DNA of 64,000 bases from Mycobacterium sp. PS03-16 (GCF_004570325.1 NZ_SPQO01000003.1:242091-306090); one strand, 5' to 3'. Numbered from the stretch's first letter, positions 43,882-53,741 are shown. Notes: generated by a model not told the origin, from the letters alone. Made by a program: numbers and translations.

Positions 43882-45426
43882 GTGCACACGACCGCCGACT
43901 CCGGCCTGCTGCCCACGCTCGCGACCACCACGTCGCGCGAGGACTTCCGGGCGCTGGCCGCCGAACACCGCGTGGTGCCGGTGACCCGCAAGGTGCTCGC
44001 CGACAGCGAGACGCCGCTGTCGGCGTACCGCAAGCTGGCCGCCAACCGGCCCGGGACCTTCCTGCTGGAATCCGCCGAGAACGGCCGGTCGTGGTCGCGC
44101 TGGTCGTTCATCGGCGCCGGCGCCCCGTCGGCGCTGACGGTGCGGGACGGCGAAGCGGTGTGGCTGGGCGTCACCCCGCAGGACGCGCCGAACGGCGGGG
44201 ATCCGCTGCAGGCGCTGCGCGCCACCCTCGACCTGCTGGAGACCGCCGCGCTGCCCGGTCTGCCGCCGCTGTCCAGCGGCCTGGTGGGGTTCTTCGCCTA
44301 CGACCTGGTCCGCCGGCTCGAGCGGCTCCCGTCGCTCGCCGTCGACGACCTCGGGCTGCCGGACATGCTGCTGCTGCTGGCCACCGACGTCGCCGCCGTC
44401 GACCACCACGAGGGCACGATCACGCTGATCGCCAATGCGGTGAACTGGAACGGCACCGACGAGCGGGTCGACGAGGCCTATGACGACGCCGTCGCGCGCC
44501 TCGAGGTGATGACCGAGGCGCTCGGTCAGCCGCTGCCGTCGGCGGTGGCCACGTTCGCCCGTCCCGAGCCCACCCACCGCGCTCAGCGCACGGTCGAGGA
44601 GTACACGGCGATCGTGGACAAGCTCGTCGGCGACATCGAGGCCGGCGAGGCGTTCCAGGTGGTGCCGAGTCAGCGCTTCGAGATGACGACCGGCGCCGAT
44701 CCACTCGACGTCTACCGGATGCTGAGGGTGACCAACCCCAGCCCGTACATGTACCTGCTCAACGTGCCCGATCAGAACGGTGAGCTGGACTTCTCGATCG
44801 TCGGGTCGAGCCCCGAGGCGCTGGTGACGGTCAAGGACGGCCGTGCGCAGACCCACCCGATCGCGGGCACCCGCTGGCGCGGCGCCACCGAGGAGGACGA
44901 TCTGCTGCTCGAAAAGGAGCTGCTGGCCGACGAGAAGGAGCGCGCCGAGCACCTGATGCTGGTCGACCTCGGCCGCAACGATCTCGGCCGGGTGTGTGAA
45001 CCGGGCACCGTCCGGGTCGAGGACTACAGCCACATCGAGCGCTACAGCCACGTCATGCACCTGGTCTCCACGGTCTCGGGACGGCTGGCTGCAGGCCGCA
45101 CCGCGCTGGACGCGGTGACCGCCTGCTTCCCCGCGGGCACCCTGTCGGGCGCGCCGAAGGTGCGGGCGATGGAGCTGATCGAGGAGGTGGAGCTGACCCG
45201 ACGCGGCCTCTACGGCGGCGTGCTGGGTTATCTGGACTTCGCCGGCAACGCCGACTTCGCGATCGCCATCCGCACCGCGCTGATGCGCGACGGCACCGCC
45301 TACGTGCAGGCCGGCGGCGGCGTGGTCGCCGACTCGAACGGGCCTTACGAGTACACCGAGGCGGCGAACAAGGCGCGCGCGGTTCTCAACGCGATCGCGG
45401 CCGCGGAAACGCTGACCGAACCGTGA
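43882..45426 (+). CDS. trpE: Anthranilate synthase component I
   Basis: Chorismate-using enzyme of 514 aa (cf. Rv1609). The N-terminal regulatory segment [19 protein letters not shown] includes the LLES tryptophan-binding motif, so feedback inhibition is expected. The catalytic half shows [62 protein letters not shown] and [18 protein letters not shown] ends. The glutaminase partner TrpG is not in the window. GTG at 43882 follows a -10 box by 6 nt. The end overlaps the next membrane gene by 4 bp. Confidence 0.96.
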   Translation: MHTTADSGLLPTLATTTSREDFRALAAEHRVVPVTRKVLADSETPLSAYRKLAANRPGTFLLESAENGRSWSRWSFIGAGAPSALTVRDGEAVWLGVTPQDAPNGGDPLQALRATLDLLETAALPGLPPLSSGLVGFFAYDLVRRLERLPSLAVDDLGLPDMLLLLATDVAAVDHHEGTITLIANAVNWNGTDERVDEAYDDAVARLEVMTEALGQPLPSAVATFARPEPTHRAQRTVEEYTAIVDKLVGDIEAGEAFQVVPSQRFEMTTGADPLDVYRMLRVTNPSPYMYLLNVPDQNGELDFSIVGSSPEALVTVKDGRAQTHPIAGTRWRGATEEDDLLLEKELLADEKERAEHLMLVDLGRNDLGRVCEPGTVRVEDYSHIERYSHVMHLVSTVSGRLAAGRTALDAVTACFPAGTLSGAPKVRAMELIEEVELTRRGLYGGVLGYLDFAGNADFAIAIRTALMRDGTAYVQAGGGVVADSNGPYEYTEAANKARAVLNAIAAAETLTEP

Positions 45427-46019
45427 CCCGCATCGCGCAGCTGCTGCTGGTCCTCGCCGCGCTGGCCCTCTGGGTGGCCTCCCGGCTGACGTGGATCGAC
45501 GTCGCCTCGTTCGACGGGCTGGGGCAGCCGAAGACGTCCACGCTGACCGGCGCGCAGTGGTCGACGGCGCTGATCCCGCTTGCGCTGCTGGTGCTGGCCG
45601 CGGCGGTGGCGGTCCTGGCCGTGCGTGGCTGGCCGCTGCGGATCCTGGCGGTCCTCGTCGCGCTGGCCAGCGCCGGCATGGCCTACCTCGCGATCACGCT
45701 GTGGGCGGTGGCCGACGTCGCCCCGCGCGCGGCCGACCTGGCCGAGGTGGCCGTCGCCGACCTGACCGGCACCCAGCGTCACTACGCCGGCGCCGTCGTC
45801 ACGCTGGTGGCCGCCGCCTGCGCCCTGGCCGGTGCGGTGCTGCTGATGCGCTCGGTCCGGCGGGGTGCCGTGCCGGCGGGCCGGTACGCGACACCCGCCG
45901 CGCGCCGCGAGGCGGCGGCGCAGCAGGACAGCGAGGGGGAGCCGATGTCCGAACGGATGCTGTGGGACGCCCTCGACGAGGGGCGCGATCCGACCAATCC
46001 CGACACACAGGGGCGGTGA
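45423..46019 (+). CDS. Trp-operon-associated membrane protein (TIGR02234 family)
   Basis: A 198-aa protein corresponding to Rv1610. Four hydrophobic segments are visible: the start ([19 protein letters not shown]), about residues 45-65, 70-95 and 118-142. A polar tail of about 50 residues ends [16 protein letters not shown], which is the family signature end. Proteins of this family sit between trpE and trpC in actinobacteria. The role is unknown, with transport or membrane organisation of tryptophan synthesis only guesses. GTG overlaps the trpE stop. Confidence 0.88.
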   Translation: MTRIAQLLLVLAALALWVASRLTWIDVASFDGLGQPKTSTLTGAQWSTALIPLALLVLAAAVAVLAVRGWPLRILAVLVALASAGMAYLAITLWAVADVAPRAADLAEVAVADLTGTQRHYAGAVVTLVAAACALAGAVLLMRSVRRGAVPAGRYATPAARREAAAQQDSEGEPMSERMLWDALDEGRDPTNPDTQGR

Positions 46020-46041
46020 CAGTCGATGGTGCGGCTGCGAC

Positions 46042-46047
46042 TACCCT
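46042..46047 (+). promoter_or_regulatory. Possible internal promoter before trpC
   Basis: TACCCT matches TANNNT in the 83-bp gap before trpC and would give a leader of about 50 nt containing the Shine-Dalgarno sequence GAGGGGA. It is the only sizeable gap in the trp-lgt unit. Confidence 0.35.
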
Positions 46048-46102
46048 TCCAGGAGAACCATCCGGCAGGCGCCGGCGACGGACAGAGGGGAATCGACGGG
46101 TT

Positions 46103-46921
46103 ATGAGTTCGGCGACCGTCCTCGACTCCATCATCGAAGGAGTCCGCGCCGACGTTGCCGCCCGTGAGGCCGTGGTGAGCCTCGCCGAGATCAAGGAGCT
46201 GGCCAAGAAGGCCAAACCGCCGCTGGACGTGATGGCCGCGCTGCGGGAACCGGGCATCGGCGTGATCGCCGAGGTGAAGCGGGCCAGCCCGTCGCGCGGG
46301 GAGCTCGCCTCGATCGGCGATCCGGCTGAGCTGGCGAAGGCCTACCAGGACGGTGGCGCCCGGGTGATCAGCGTGCTCACCGAGCAGCGCCGATTCAACG
46401 GATCGCTCGACGACCTCGACGCGGTGCGTGCCGCAGTGTCGATCCCGGTCCTGCGCAAGGACTTCATCGTCCGCCCGTACCAGATCCACGAGGCTCGTGC
46501 GCACGGCGCCGACCTGCTGCTGCTGATCGTGGCCGCCCTCGAACAGCCCGCGCTGGAATCGTTGCTCGAGCGCACGGAGTCGCTGGGGATGACGGCGTTG
46601 GTCGAGGTGCACACCGAAGAGGAGGCCGACCGGGCCCTGCAGGCCGGTGCGGCTGTGATCGGTGTGAACGCCCGCAACCTCAAGACGCTCGAGGTCGACC
46701 GGGACTGCTTCGCGCGGATCGCGCCGGGGTTGCCCTCCAACGTGATCCGGGTGGCGGAGTCCGGCGTGCGCGGCACCGCTGACCTGCTGGCCTACGCCGG
46801 TGCGGGCGCCGACGCCGTGCTCGTCGGAGAAGGGCTGGTCACCAGCCGCGACCCGCGCAGCGCCGTGGCCGATCTGGTCACCGCAGGCACCCACCCCTCC
46901 TGCCCGAAACCCTCCCGGTAG
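46103..46921 (+). CDS. trpC: Indole-3-glycerol phosphate synthase
   Basis: A (beta/alpha)8 enzyme of 272 aa that closes the indole ring (cf. Rv1611). Motifs are [15 protein letters not shown] with the catalytic lysine and serine, [57 protein letters not shown] and [11 protein letters not shown]. No isomerase domain is fused; PriA takes that role. ATG at 46103 has GAGGGGA about 15 nt upstream. trpB starts one base after its stop. Confidence 0.96.
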   Translation: MSSATVLDSIIEGVRADVAAREAVVSLAEIKELAKKAKPPLDVMAALREPGIGVIAEVKRASPSRGELASIGDPAELAKAYQDGGARVISVLTEQRRFNGSLDDLDAVRAAVSIPVLRKDFIVRPYQIHEARAHGADLLLLIVAALEQPALESLLERTESLGMTALVEVHTEEEADRALQAGAAVIGVNARNLKTLEVDRDCFARIAPGLPSNVIRVAESGVRGTADLLAYAGAGADAVLVGEGLVTSRDPRSAVADLVTAGTHPSCPKPSR

Positions 46922-46922
46922 C

Positions 46923-48185
46923 GTGGCCGACCTCGCCGGGCCGGACCTGCCGCGCTCCAGTGCGGCCGTCGCGGAACCCACCAGCCACGACCCCGATGCC
47001 CGCGGCCATTTCGGCGTCTACGGCGGCCGCCTGGTGCCCGAAGCGCTGATGGCCGTCATCGAAGAGGTCACCTCGGCGTACGAGAAGGCCCGCGGCGATC
47101 AGACCTTCCTCGACGAGCTCGACCGGCTGCAGCGGCATTACAGCGGCCGGCCCTCGCCGGTGTACGAGGCCACCCGGCTCAGCGAGCACGCCGGCGGTGC
47201 CCGGGTCTTCCTCAAGCGTGAAGACCTCAACCACACCGGCTCGCACAAGATCAACAACGTGCTCGGACAGGCGCTGTTGGCCCGTCAGATGGGCAAGACC
47301 CGCGTCATCGCCGAAACCGGTGCGGGACAGCACGGTGTCGCCACCGCCACCGCCTGCGCGCTGCTGGGCCTGGACTGCGTGATCTACATGGGCGCCGTCG
47401 ACACCGCGCGCCAGGCGCTCAACGTGGCCCGCATGCGCCTGCTCGGCGCCGAGGTGGTCTCGGTGGAGGCGGGATCCAAGACGCTCAAGGACGCCATCAA
47501 CGAGGCGTTCCGCGACTGGGTCACCAACGCCGACGAGACCTACTACTGCTTCGGCACGGCCGCCGGGCCGCATCCGTTCCCGTTGATGGTGCGCGATTTC
47601 CAGCGGATCATCGGGCTGGAGGCGCGGGCCCAGGTGCAGGCCCAGGCCGGCCGGCTGCCGGACGCCGTCACCGCGTGTGTCGGCGGCGGTTCCAACGCGA
47701 TCGGCATCTTCCACGCGTTCATCGACGACCCCGGTGTGCGGTTGGTCGGCTACGAGGCCGCCGGTGACGGCGTCGAAACCGGCAGGCACGCCGCTACATT
47801 CACGGGCGGTTCGCCCGGTGCGTTCCAGGGGTCGTTCTCCTACCTGCTGCAGGACGAGGACGGCCAGACCGTCGAGAGCCATTCGATCTCGGCCGGTCTG
47901 GACTACCCGGGCGTCGGGCCGGAGCATGCTCTGCTCAAGGATATCGGCCGGGCCGAATACCGCCCGATCACCGACACCGAGGCCATGGACGCCTTCTCGT
48001 TGCTCTGCCGCACCGAGGGCATCATCCCGGCCATCGAGTCCGCGCACGCGGTGGCGGGTGCGCTGAAGCTGGGCGTCGAACTCGGTGCCGGAGCGATCAT
48101 CCTGGTCAATCTGTCCGGACGCGGCGACAAGGACGTCGAGACCGCGGCGAAGTGGTTCGGCCTACTGGACAAAGGCGGTTCATGA
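46923..48185 (+). CDS. trpB: Tryptophan synthase beta chain
   Basis: PLP enzyme of 420 aa that joins indole and serine (cf. Rv1612). The sequence shows [32 protein letters not shown] with the PLP lysine, [28 protein letters not shown] and [15 protein letters not shown]. An N-terminal extension of about 28 residues precedes the conserved start. The GTG at 46923 lies one base after the trpC stop. The end overlaps trpA by 4 bp, as expected for subunits of one complex. Confidence 0.97.
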   Translation: MADLAGPDLPRSSAAVAEPTSHDPDARGHFGVYGGRLVPEALMAVIEEVTSAYEKARGDQTFLDELDRLQRHYSGRPSPVYEATRLSEHAGGARVFLKREDLNHTGSHKINNVLGQALLARQMGKTRVIAETGAGQHGVATATACALLGLDCVIYMGAVDTARQALNVARMRLLGAEVVSVEAGSKTLKDAINEAFRDWVTNADETYYCFGTAAGPHPFPLMVRDFQRIIGLEARAQVQAQAGRLPDAVTACVGGGSNAIGIFHAFIDDPGVRLVGYEAAGDGVETGRHAATFTGGSPGAFQGSFSYLLQDEDGQTVESHSISAGLDYPGVGPEHALLKDIGRAEYRPITDTEAMDAFSLLCRTEGIIPAIESAHAVAGALKLGVELGAGAIILVNLSGRGDKDVETAAKWFGLLDKGGS

Positions 48186-48970
48186 GTCGGTTGGGTGGCC
48201 TGTTCGAGACATGCCGCGCGGAACAGCGTGCGGCGCTGATCGGATATCTGCCGACCGGATACCCCGACGTCGCGACGTCCATCTCGGCGATGACGGCGTT
48301 GGTCGAATCCGGTTGCGATCTCATCGAAGTCGGCGTTCCCTACTCCGATCCCGGGATGGACGGACCGACCATCGCGGCGGCCACCGAGGCAGCGCTGGCG
48401 GGCGGGGTGCGCGTGCGCGACACCTTCGCGGCGGTCGAGGCGATCAGCAACACCGGCGGTCGCGCGGTGGTGATGACCTACTGGAACCCGGTGATGCGCC
48501 GGGGAATCGACGCGTTCGCGCGGGATCTGGCCGCCGCGGGCGGTCTCGGGCTGATCACCCCGGATCTGATTCCCGAGGAGGCCGACGAGTGGATGGCGGC
48601 CTCCGAGGAGCACGACCTCGACCGCATCTTCCTGGTCGCGCCGTCGTCGACGCCGGAGCGCCTGGCCAAGACGGTCGAGGCGTCGCGCGGCTTCGTCTAC
48701 GCCGCATCCACGATGGGTGTCACCGGTGCCCGTGACGCGGTGTCCACGGCGGCGCCCGAACTGGTCGCCCGGGTCAAAGAGGTGTCCGACATCCCGGTCG
48801 GCGTCGGCCTCGGTGTGCGGTCGCGCGCGCAGGCTGCGGAGATCGGTGCGTACGCCGACGGCGTCATCGTCGGGTCGGCGCTGGTGTCGGCGCTCACCGA
48901 CGGACTGCCCGCGGTGCGGGCGCTGACCGAGGAACTGGCCGACGGGGTGCGGCAGAGGGTGACTGCGTGA
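48182..48970 (+). CDS. trpA: Tryptophan synthase alpha chain
   Basis: A (beta/alpha)8 lyase of 262 aa that releases indole from indoleglycerol phosphate (cf. Rv1613). The signatures are [34 protein letters not shown] with the catalytic Glu, and [34 protein letters not shown] near the C-terminus binds the phosphate. ATG at 48182 overlaps the trpB stop, and its end overlaps lgt by 4 bp (GTGA), tying lgt to the trp transcript. Confidence 0.97.
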   Translation: MSRLGGLFETCRAEQRAALIGYLPTGYPDVATSISAMTALVESGCDLIEVGVPYSDPGMDGPTIAAATEAALAGGVRVRDTFAAVEAISNTGGRAVVMTYWNPVMRRGIDAFARDLAAAGGLGLITPDLIPEEADEWMAASEEHDLDRIFLVAPSSTPERLAKTVEASRGFVYAASTMGVTGARDAVSTAAPELVARVKEVSDIPVGVGLGVRSRAQAAEIGAYADGVIVGSALVSALTDGLPAVRALTEELADGVRQRVTA

Positions 48971-51606
48971 CGACGACGCTGGCCTACATTCCCAGCCCGC
49001 CGCAAGGTGTGTGGGAACTCGGGCCCTTCCCGTTGCGCGCGTACGCACTGTTCATCATCGCCGGCATCGTCGTCGCTCTGGTTCTCGGTGACCGGCGCTG
49101 GGAGGCGCACGGCGGTGAGCGCGGGGTCATCTACGACATCGCGCTGTGGGCGGTGCCGTTCGGTCTGATCGGTGGCCGCATTTATCACGTCCTCACGGAT
49201 TGGCAGACCTACTTCGGCGCGGACGGCGCCGGCCTGATCGCCGCCTTCCGGATCTGGGAGGGCGGCCTCGGCATCTGGGGCGCGGTGGCGTTCGGTGGTG
49301 TCGGCGCCTGGATCGCCTGCCGGCGCCGGGACATCCCGCTGCCGGCGTTCGGCGATGCCATCGCGCCGGGAATCATCCTGGCCCAGGCCATCGGCCGGCT
49401 CGGAAACTACTTCAACCAGGAGCTGTACGGCCGCCCGACCACGCTGCCGTGGGGTCTGGAGATCTACGAGCGGGTCGATGCCAGCGGCAGGCCCAACGAT
49501 CTGACCGGCGTGTCCACCGGTCGTGTCGTCGAGGTCGTCCACCCCACGTTCCTGTACGAGTTGCTGTGGAACCTGCTGGTTTTCGCGGTGCTCATCTGGG
49601 CCGACCGACGCTTCAAGCTGGGGCACGGCCGGCTGTTCGCGCTGTACGTGGCGGGGTACTGCCTGGGTCGGTTCTGGATCGAGTTGATGCGCAGCGATAT
49701 GGCCACGCACCTCGCCGGGATCCGGATCAACTCGTTCACATCGATGTTCGTCTTCATCGGCGCCGTCGTCTACATCATGGCTGCGCCGCGGGGGCGGGAG
49801 GAGCCGTCGACGCTGCGCGGTAATGCCCCCGCTTCCGATGAGCCGTCAGAGGCCGAGGACCTGGTCAAGAACTTGGCGGCCGGCGCCGCGGCCACCACCG
49901 GGGTCGTCGCGGCGGCGAAGGTCGCCGGCGAGGCCGAGGACGAGGACGCGAAAGCCGTCGGCGACAGGTCTTCTGAGCCTGAAGCTGAGCCTGAGGCCGT
50001 TGCTGAGGCGGAGGCGTTGGCCGATGAGGTGGAGTCGGCGTCGTCGGAGGAGATCGCCGAGGCTGAGGAGTTTGCGGCTGCCGGTGACGCGGCTGAAGCC
50101 GAAGCCGAAGCCGAAGCCGAGGCTGATGCTGAGGCCCCGGCTGAGCCGGAGGCTGTCGCTGAGGCGGAGGCGTTGGCCGATGAGGTGGAGTCGGCGTCGT
50201 CGGAGGACATTGCGGAGGCTGAGGAGTTCGCGGCTGCTGGTGATGAGGCCGATGCTGAGCCGTTGACGACTGCTGGTGCGGTCGAGGGTGACGATGCGGT
50301 GGTGGCGGAGGAGTCTGCTGTCGAGGCGCATGAGGCCGTGGTTGAGCAGGCGGCGGAGGCTGAGGCGGTCGCCGCTGCAGCGACCGACGAGCCCGTGTCG
50401 AGCGCCGAAGAGTCGGCGGATGCCGAGGAGTTGGCCGGCGATGTCGCGGCCGCTGAGGAAGAGGCGCTGGCTCCTGCCGACGACGGTGGGGTCGCTGACG
50501 ACGTCGAGCAAGACTCGGTCGATGACGCTGAGCCGTTGACGACTGCGGGTGCGGTCGAGGGTGATGAGGCGGTGGCGGCGGGGGAGTCTGCTGTCGAGGC
50601 GCATGAGGCCGTGGTGGAGCAGGCCGCGGAGGCTGAGGCGGTCGCCGCTGCAGCGACCGACGAGCCCGTGTCGAGCGCCGAAGAGTCGGCGGATGCCGAG
50701 GAGTTGGCCGGCGATGTTGCGGCCGCTGAGGAAGAGGCGCTGGCTCCTGCCGACGACGGTGGGGTCGCTGACGACGTCGAGCGCGACTCGGTCGATGATG
50801 GCGCACCGCTGACGACTGCGGGTGCGGTCGAGGGTGATGAGGCGGTGGCGGCGGGGGAGTTTGCTGTCGAGGCGCATGAGGCCCTCGTGGAGCAGGCCGC
50901 AGAGGCTGAAGCGGTCGCCGCTGCAGTGACCGACGAGCCCGTGTCGAGCGCCGAAGAGTCGGCGGATGCCGAGGAGTTGGCCGGCGATGTTGCGGCCGCT
51001 GAGGAAAAGGCGCTGGCTTCTGCCGACGACGGTGGGGTCGCTGACGACGTCGAGCGCGACTCGGTCGATGATGGCGCACCGCTGACGACTGCGGGTGCGG
51101 TCGAGGGTGATGAGGCGGTCGCCGCTGAGGTGAGCGAGGACGAGGCTGAGGTTGATGCCGAGGGTGACGAAGCCCAGCCCTTGACGACTGCGGGTGCGGT
51201 CGAGGGTGATGAGGCGGTGGCGGCGGAAGAGTCTGCCGCCGAGGCCCATGAGGCCCTCGTAGAGCAGGACGCGGAGGCTGAAGCGGTCGCCGGTGCGGCG
51301 ACTGCCGAGGATTCCACAGTCGATGCCGACGCGACCACAGACACCGAGAACCTCACCGGCGAGGTCCCGGCCGCCGAAATGCAGGCGCTCGAGACCACTA
51401 CGGATGGTGAGACGCCGACGACCGATGACGGCGAGCCCGAAGTGGTCACTGACGACGCCACGCTGGGCGAAGCGGCGGAGTCCGCACCTGGTGCGGAAGC
51501 CACAGGAGCTTCTGCGACGCCAGCACCGACACCGACCACCCCCCGTCCGCGCATCCCGTCGGCCATCAACCAACTCCGTAGCCGCTGGCGCCAACGCCGC
51601 CGCTGA
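48967..51606 (+). CDS. lgt: Prolipoprotein diacylglyceryl transferase with giant acidic tail
   Basis: Lgt transfers diacylglycerol to the lipobox cysteine of prolipoproteins. Residues 1-280 are the seven-helix catalytic core, with the Lgt signature AIGRLGNYFNQELYG (catalytic Arg), WEGGLGIWGAV, and HPTFLYELLWN. Residues about 285-860 form an Ala/Glu/Asp/Val-rich, very acidic, low-complexity region with near-identical 91-residue tandem repeats; the end (IPSAINQLRSRWRQRRR) is strongly basic. At 879 aa it is far longer than the 468-aa M. tuberculosis protein, whose tail is also acidic but shorter. The tail is probably cytoplasmic and disordered, with unknown role. The GTG start overlaps trpA. Confidence 0.93.
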   Translation: MTTTLAYIPSPPQGVWELGPFPLRAYALFIIAGIVVALVLGDRRWEAHGGERGVIYDIALWAVPFGLIGGRIYHVLTDWQTYFGADGAGLIAAFRIWEGGLGIWGAVAFGGVGAWIACRRRDIPLPAFGDAIAPGIILAQAIGRLGNYFNQELYGRPTTLPWGLEIYERVDASGRPNDLTGVSTGRVVEVVHPTFLYELLWNLLVFAVLIWADRRFKLGHGRLFALYVAGYCLGRFWIELMRSDMATHLAGIRINSFTSMFVFIGAVVYIMAAPRGREEPSTLRGNAPASDEPSEAEDLVKNLAAGAAATTGVVAAAKVAGEAEDEDAKAVGDRSSEPEAEPEAVAEAEALADEVESASSEEIAEAEEFAAAGDAAEAEAEAEAEADAEAPAEPEAVAEAEALADEVESASSEDIAEAEEFAAAGDEADAEPLTTAGAVEGDDAVVAEESAVEAHEAVVEQAAEAEAVAAAATDEPVSSAEESADAEELAGDVAAAEEEALAPADDGGVADDVEQDSVDDAEPLTTAGAVEGDEAVAAGESAVEAHEAVVEQAAEAEAVAAAATDEPVSSAEESADAEELAGDVAAAEEEALAPADDGGVADDVERDSVDDGAPLTTAGAVEGDEAVAAGEFAVEAHEALVEQAAEAEAVAAAVTDEPVSSAEESADAEELAGDVAAAEEKALASADDGGVADDVERDSVDDGAPLTTAGAVEGDEAVAAEVSEDEAEVDAEGDEAQPLTTAGAVEGDEAVAAEESAAEAHEALVEQDAEAEAVAGAATAEDSTVDADATTDTENLTGEVPAAEMQALETTTDGETPTTDDGEPEVVTDDATLGEAAESAPGAEATGASATPAPTPTTPRPRIPSAINQLRSRWRQRRR
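50005..50220 (+). repeat. Direct repeat in the lgt tail (156-bp spacing)
   Basis: A block of about 45 bp beginning GAGGCGGAGGCGTTGGCC occurs at 50005 and again at 50161, encoding EAEALADEVESASSE both times and continuing IAEAEEFAAAGD. Between them lies a run of alternating GCC-GAA codons (EAEAEAEAEADAEA). Confidence 0.8.
50263..51315 (+). repeat. 273-bp coding tandem repeats in lgt
   Basis: Three consecutive full copies of a 273-bp (91-codon) unit begin at 50263, 50536 and 50809. A shortened copy follows at 51082-51180 and another partial copy at 51181 to about 51315. Each starts TTGACGAC or CTGACGAC and encodes LTTAGAVEGDEAVA, then a Glu/Ala-rich stretch with ATDEPVSSAEESADAEELAG. Copies are nearly identical at DNA level and the period is a multiple of three, so copy number can change without breaking the frame. 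Confidence 0.93.
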
Positions 51607-51659
51607 CCGCCTCCTTTCGGCCCCTGACCTGGGTTTATTGGCGTGTCGGTGGGTGGGTT

Positions 51660-51680
51660 TAGTATCGAAAGTATGTTCGG
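51660..51680 (+). promoter_or_regulatory. -10 box and LexA-type SOS box of the DUF222 gene
   Basis: TAGTAT (51660-51665) lies 7 nt before ATG at 51673. Overlapping it, TCGAAA-GTAT-GTTCGG (51665-51680) matches the mycobacterial LexA consensus TCGAAC-N4-GTTCGA at 10 of 12 fixed positions and covers the start codon. Confidence 0.65.
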
Positions 51681-53199
51681 TCAGGGTCCTCTCGACTTGG
51701 GGTTCGAGCGACGCTGCCCGGCGGTGACGCCGGAATCGGCGGCGCTGGTCGAGCAGATCGCGGCCGCCGCGCGGCGCGAGAATCGTGAGGCCGCGGCCCG
51801 GTTGACCGCGATCGCCGACCTGTTCGCCCTCCGCTCCGCCACCGCCGGCCCTGACGCCGAAGGTCATGTGGTGGACACGGTGAGCGCGGTGGCCGCCGAA
51901 GTCGCCGCCGCGTTGAACATCACCCACCTCGCGGCGTCGGCGCAGGTCGGTTTGGCCAAAGACCTGCGCGACCGCCTGCCGCTGGTGGCGGCGGTGTTCG
52001 CCGCGGGCGACATCACCGAGCGCGTGGTCGAGACGCTGGTGCATCGCACCGGGTTGGTGGTCGATCTGGGGGTGTTGGCCCGCATCGACGCCCAACTGGC
52101 CGCCGCGGCGGCCCGGTTGACCGGGATGTCGTATCGGGCGCTACTCACCTACGTCGATCGGGTCGTGGGCCGCCTGGACCCCGATGGGGTGCGGCGCCGC
52201 AAGAGTTACGCCGACAAACGCGAAGTCTGGGTCAGCGATCAGCTCGGCGGGATGAGCCTGTTCGGCGGCATGGTGGCCTCACCCACCGCGCACGCCTGGT
52301 TGGATCGGCTCACCGCCCTGGCGGGCACGGTGTGCGACCGCGATCCACGCACCCTCGAGCAGCGCCGCGCCGATGCGATGGCGGCGATGACCCTCGGCGC
52401 CGATCGGATGGCCTGCCACTGCCAACGCCCCGACTGCCCCGCCCGCGACGCGGGCGCCGCACCGCCGGTGGTGCTGCACCTCATCACCGATTCCGCCGTC
52501 ACCGGTAGCGGCGGTGGGCGCGCTGCCCCGCCTGCCGATCCGGCGGCGGGGATGGGGGTGCTGGTGGGGGCGGACGGGTTGCTGCCACCGGAGATGGTGG
52601 CCGACCTCGCCGCCCACGCCACCATCCGCCCCGTCGTGTTCCCTGGCGACGCCCCGCCCGAAGCCGGATACACACCCAGCACCGCGCTGGCCGAGTTCGT
52701 TCGCTGCCGGGATTTGACGTGCCGGTTCCCGGGCTGCGATCGGCCCGCCACCACCACCGATATCGACCACACCATCCCGCACGCCGCCGGTGGGCCCACC
52801 CAGGCCGCCAACCTGAAATGCCTGTGCCGGGGCCATCACCTGCTCAAGACGTTCGGCGGCTGGGCCGACCAACAACTGCCCGACGGCACCGTCATCTGGA
52901 CGTCGCCGGCCGGGGACACCTACCTCACCACCCCCGGCTCCGCCCTGATTTTCCCCACCCTGTGCGCGCCCACCGCGCCCGCGACCCGCCGTGCCTCAGC
53001 GGACAAGCGTGACCCCGGTGCTGACCGCATGGCCAAAGCCCCGCAACGCCGCCGCACCCGCGCCGAACACCGCGCCGCAGCCATCGCCGCCGAACGCGCC
53101 CACAACCACCAAGCCCGCATCCAGCGCCGGCAACGCATCCACCCCTACTTCCAACCCACCCCACCAGCCGATCCGGGCGACGACCCACCACCCTTCTGA
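51673..53199 (+). CDS. DUF222 / HNH endonuclease (13E12 family)
   Basis: A 508-aa protein with an N-terminal helical DUF222 domain (about residues 20-330) and a C-terminal HNH nuclease motif near residue 350 (CRDLTCRFPGCDRP, then DIDHTIPHAAGGPT, then NLKCLCRGHHLLKTF). Cysteine pairs there would hold a zinc. The last 70 residues are Arg/His-rich and may bind DNA. The 13E12-repeat proteins of mycobacteria are of this type; their role is unsettled. ATG at 51673 is preferred, since a TAGTAT box lies 7 nt upstream; GTG at 51643 is an alternative. A LexA-like box at the start suggests induction by DNA damage. Confidence 0.88.
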   Translation: MFGQGPLDLGFERRCPAVTPESAALVEQIAAAARRENREAAARLTAIADLFALRSATAGPDAEGHVVDTVSAVAAEVAAALNITHLAASAQVGLAKDLRDRLPLVAAVFAAGDITERVVETLVHRTGLVVDLGVLARIDAQLAAAAARLTGMSYRALLTYVDRVVGRLDPDGVRRRKSYADKREVWVSDQLGGMSLFGGMVASPTAHAWLDRLTALAGTVCDRDPRTLEQRRADAMAAMTLGADRMACHCQRPDCPARDAGAAPPVVLHLITDSAVTGSGGGRAAPPADPAAGMGVLVGADGLLPPEMVADLAAHATIRPVVFPGDAPPEAGYTPSTALAEFVRCRDLTCRFPGCDRPATTTDIDHTIPHAAGGPTQAANLKCLCRGHHLLKTFGGWADQQLPDGTVIWTSPAGDTYLTTPGSALIFPTLCAPTAPATRRASADKRDPGADRMAKAPQRRRTRAEHRAAAIAAERAHNHQARIQRRQRIHPYFQPTPPADPGDDPPPF

Positions 53200-53207
53200 C
53201 GGCGCAC

Positions 53208-53227
53208 AACCCCGATCTTTCGGGTTT
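53208..53227 (+). terminator. Probable terminator after the DUF222 gene
   Basis: AACCCCGA, a short loop, then TCGGGTT followed by TT form an imperfect stem (one bulge) ending in a short T-run just after the stop at 53199. Confidence 0.5.
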
Positions 53228-53270
53228 TCCACCCTTACTGCCGCAGTGGGGTTCTGGCATGCTGTTTGCC

Positions 53271-53741
53271 ATGACCGACCCCTCGCAGTTCGGTAATACG
53301 CCCGACGGCACCCCGCCGCCTCCGCCGCCGCCCGGCGCGGACTATTCACAGCAAGGTGCCTACCCGCAGCAGGGTGGCTACCCGCCGCCCTACACGCAGC
53401 AAGGTGGCTACGGCCAGCAGGGCGCCTTCGGTCAACAGGGCGGCTACCCGCAGCAGTTCTACGACCCCTCGGCGCCCTACGGCAGGCATCCGATGACGGG
53501 GGAGCCGTACTCGGACAAGTCGAAGCTCGTCGCAGGCCTCCTTCAGCTCCTCGGCCTGATCGGCTTGGTCGGCGTCGGCCGCATGTACCTCGGGCAGGTC
53601 GGCTTGGGCGTCGCCCAGCTGGTGGTCGGACTCGTCACCTGCGGTATCGGCGCGGTGATCTGGGGCATCGTCGACGCGGTGCTGATCTTCACCGACAAGG
53701 TGCGCGACCAAAACGGTCTGCCGCTGCGCGATGGGACCTGA
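53271..53741 (+). CDS. TM2-domain membrane protein with Pro/Gln/Gly-rich head
   Basis: A 156-aa protein. Residues 1-75 are rich in Pro, Gln, Gly and Tyr (PQQGGYPPPYTQQGGYGQQG pattern) and probably disordered in the cytoplasm. Residues 82-145 hold a TM2 domain: two hydrophobic helices around GVGRMYLGQVGLGVAQLVVG and GAVIWGIVDAVLIF. ATG at 53271 (MTDPSQ) is preferred over ATG at 53259. Function unknown; similar heads occur on many mycobacterial membrane proteins, including the DUF4190 protein at 62634. It overlaps the next gene by 11 bp. Confidence 0.82.
   Translation: MTDPSQFGNTPDGTPPPPPPPGADYSQQGAYPQQGGYPPPYTQQGGYGQQGAFGQQGGYPQQFYDPSAPYGRHPMTGEPYSDKSKLVAGLLQLLGLIGLVGVGRMYLGQVGLGVAQLVVGLVTCGIGAVIWGIVDAVLIFTDKVRDQNGLPLRDGT

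Noticed and set aside
50263..51315. Repeat array considered as a MIRU/VNTR intergenic element or assembly error
   Set aside because: It is wholly coding and in frame with Lgt. The copies have several base differences, so they are not simple duplicated reads, though copy number still needs long-read support.
49770..52095. Long antisense frames (599 and 749 codons) across the lgt tail
   Set aside because: They mirror the 273-bp repeats, giving Ser/Ala- or Arg/Leu-rich repeats with no start signal. The plus-strand frame continues directly from the Lgt core.
51673..53199. DUF222/HNH gene considered as a mobile element or intein-like homing endonuclease
   Set aside because: No flanking repeats, target-site duplication or host-gene interruption is visible. 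It is kept as an ordinary gene of the 13E12 family.
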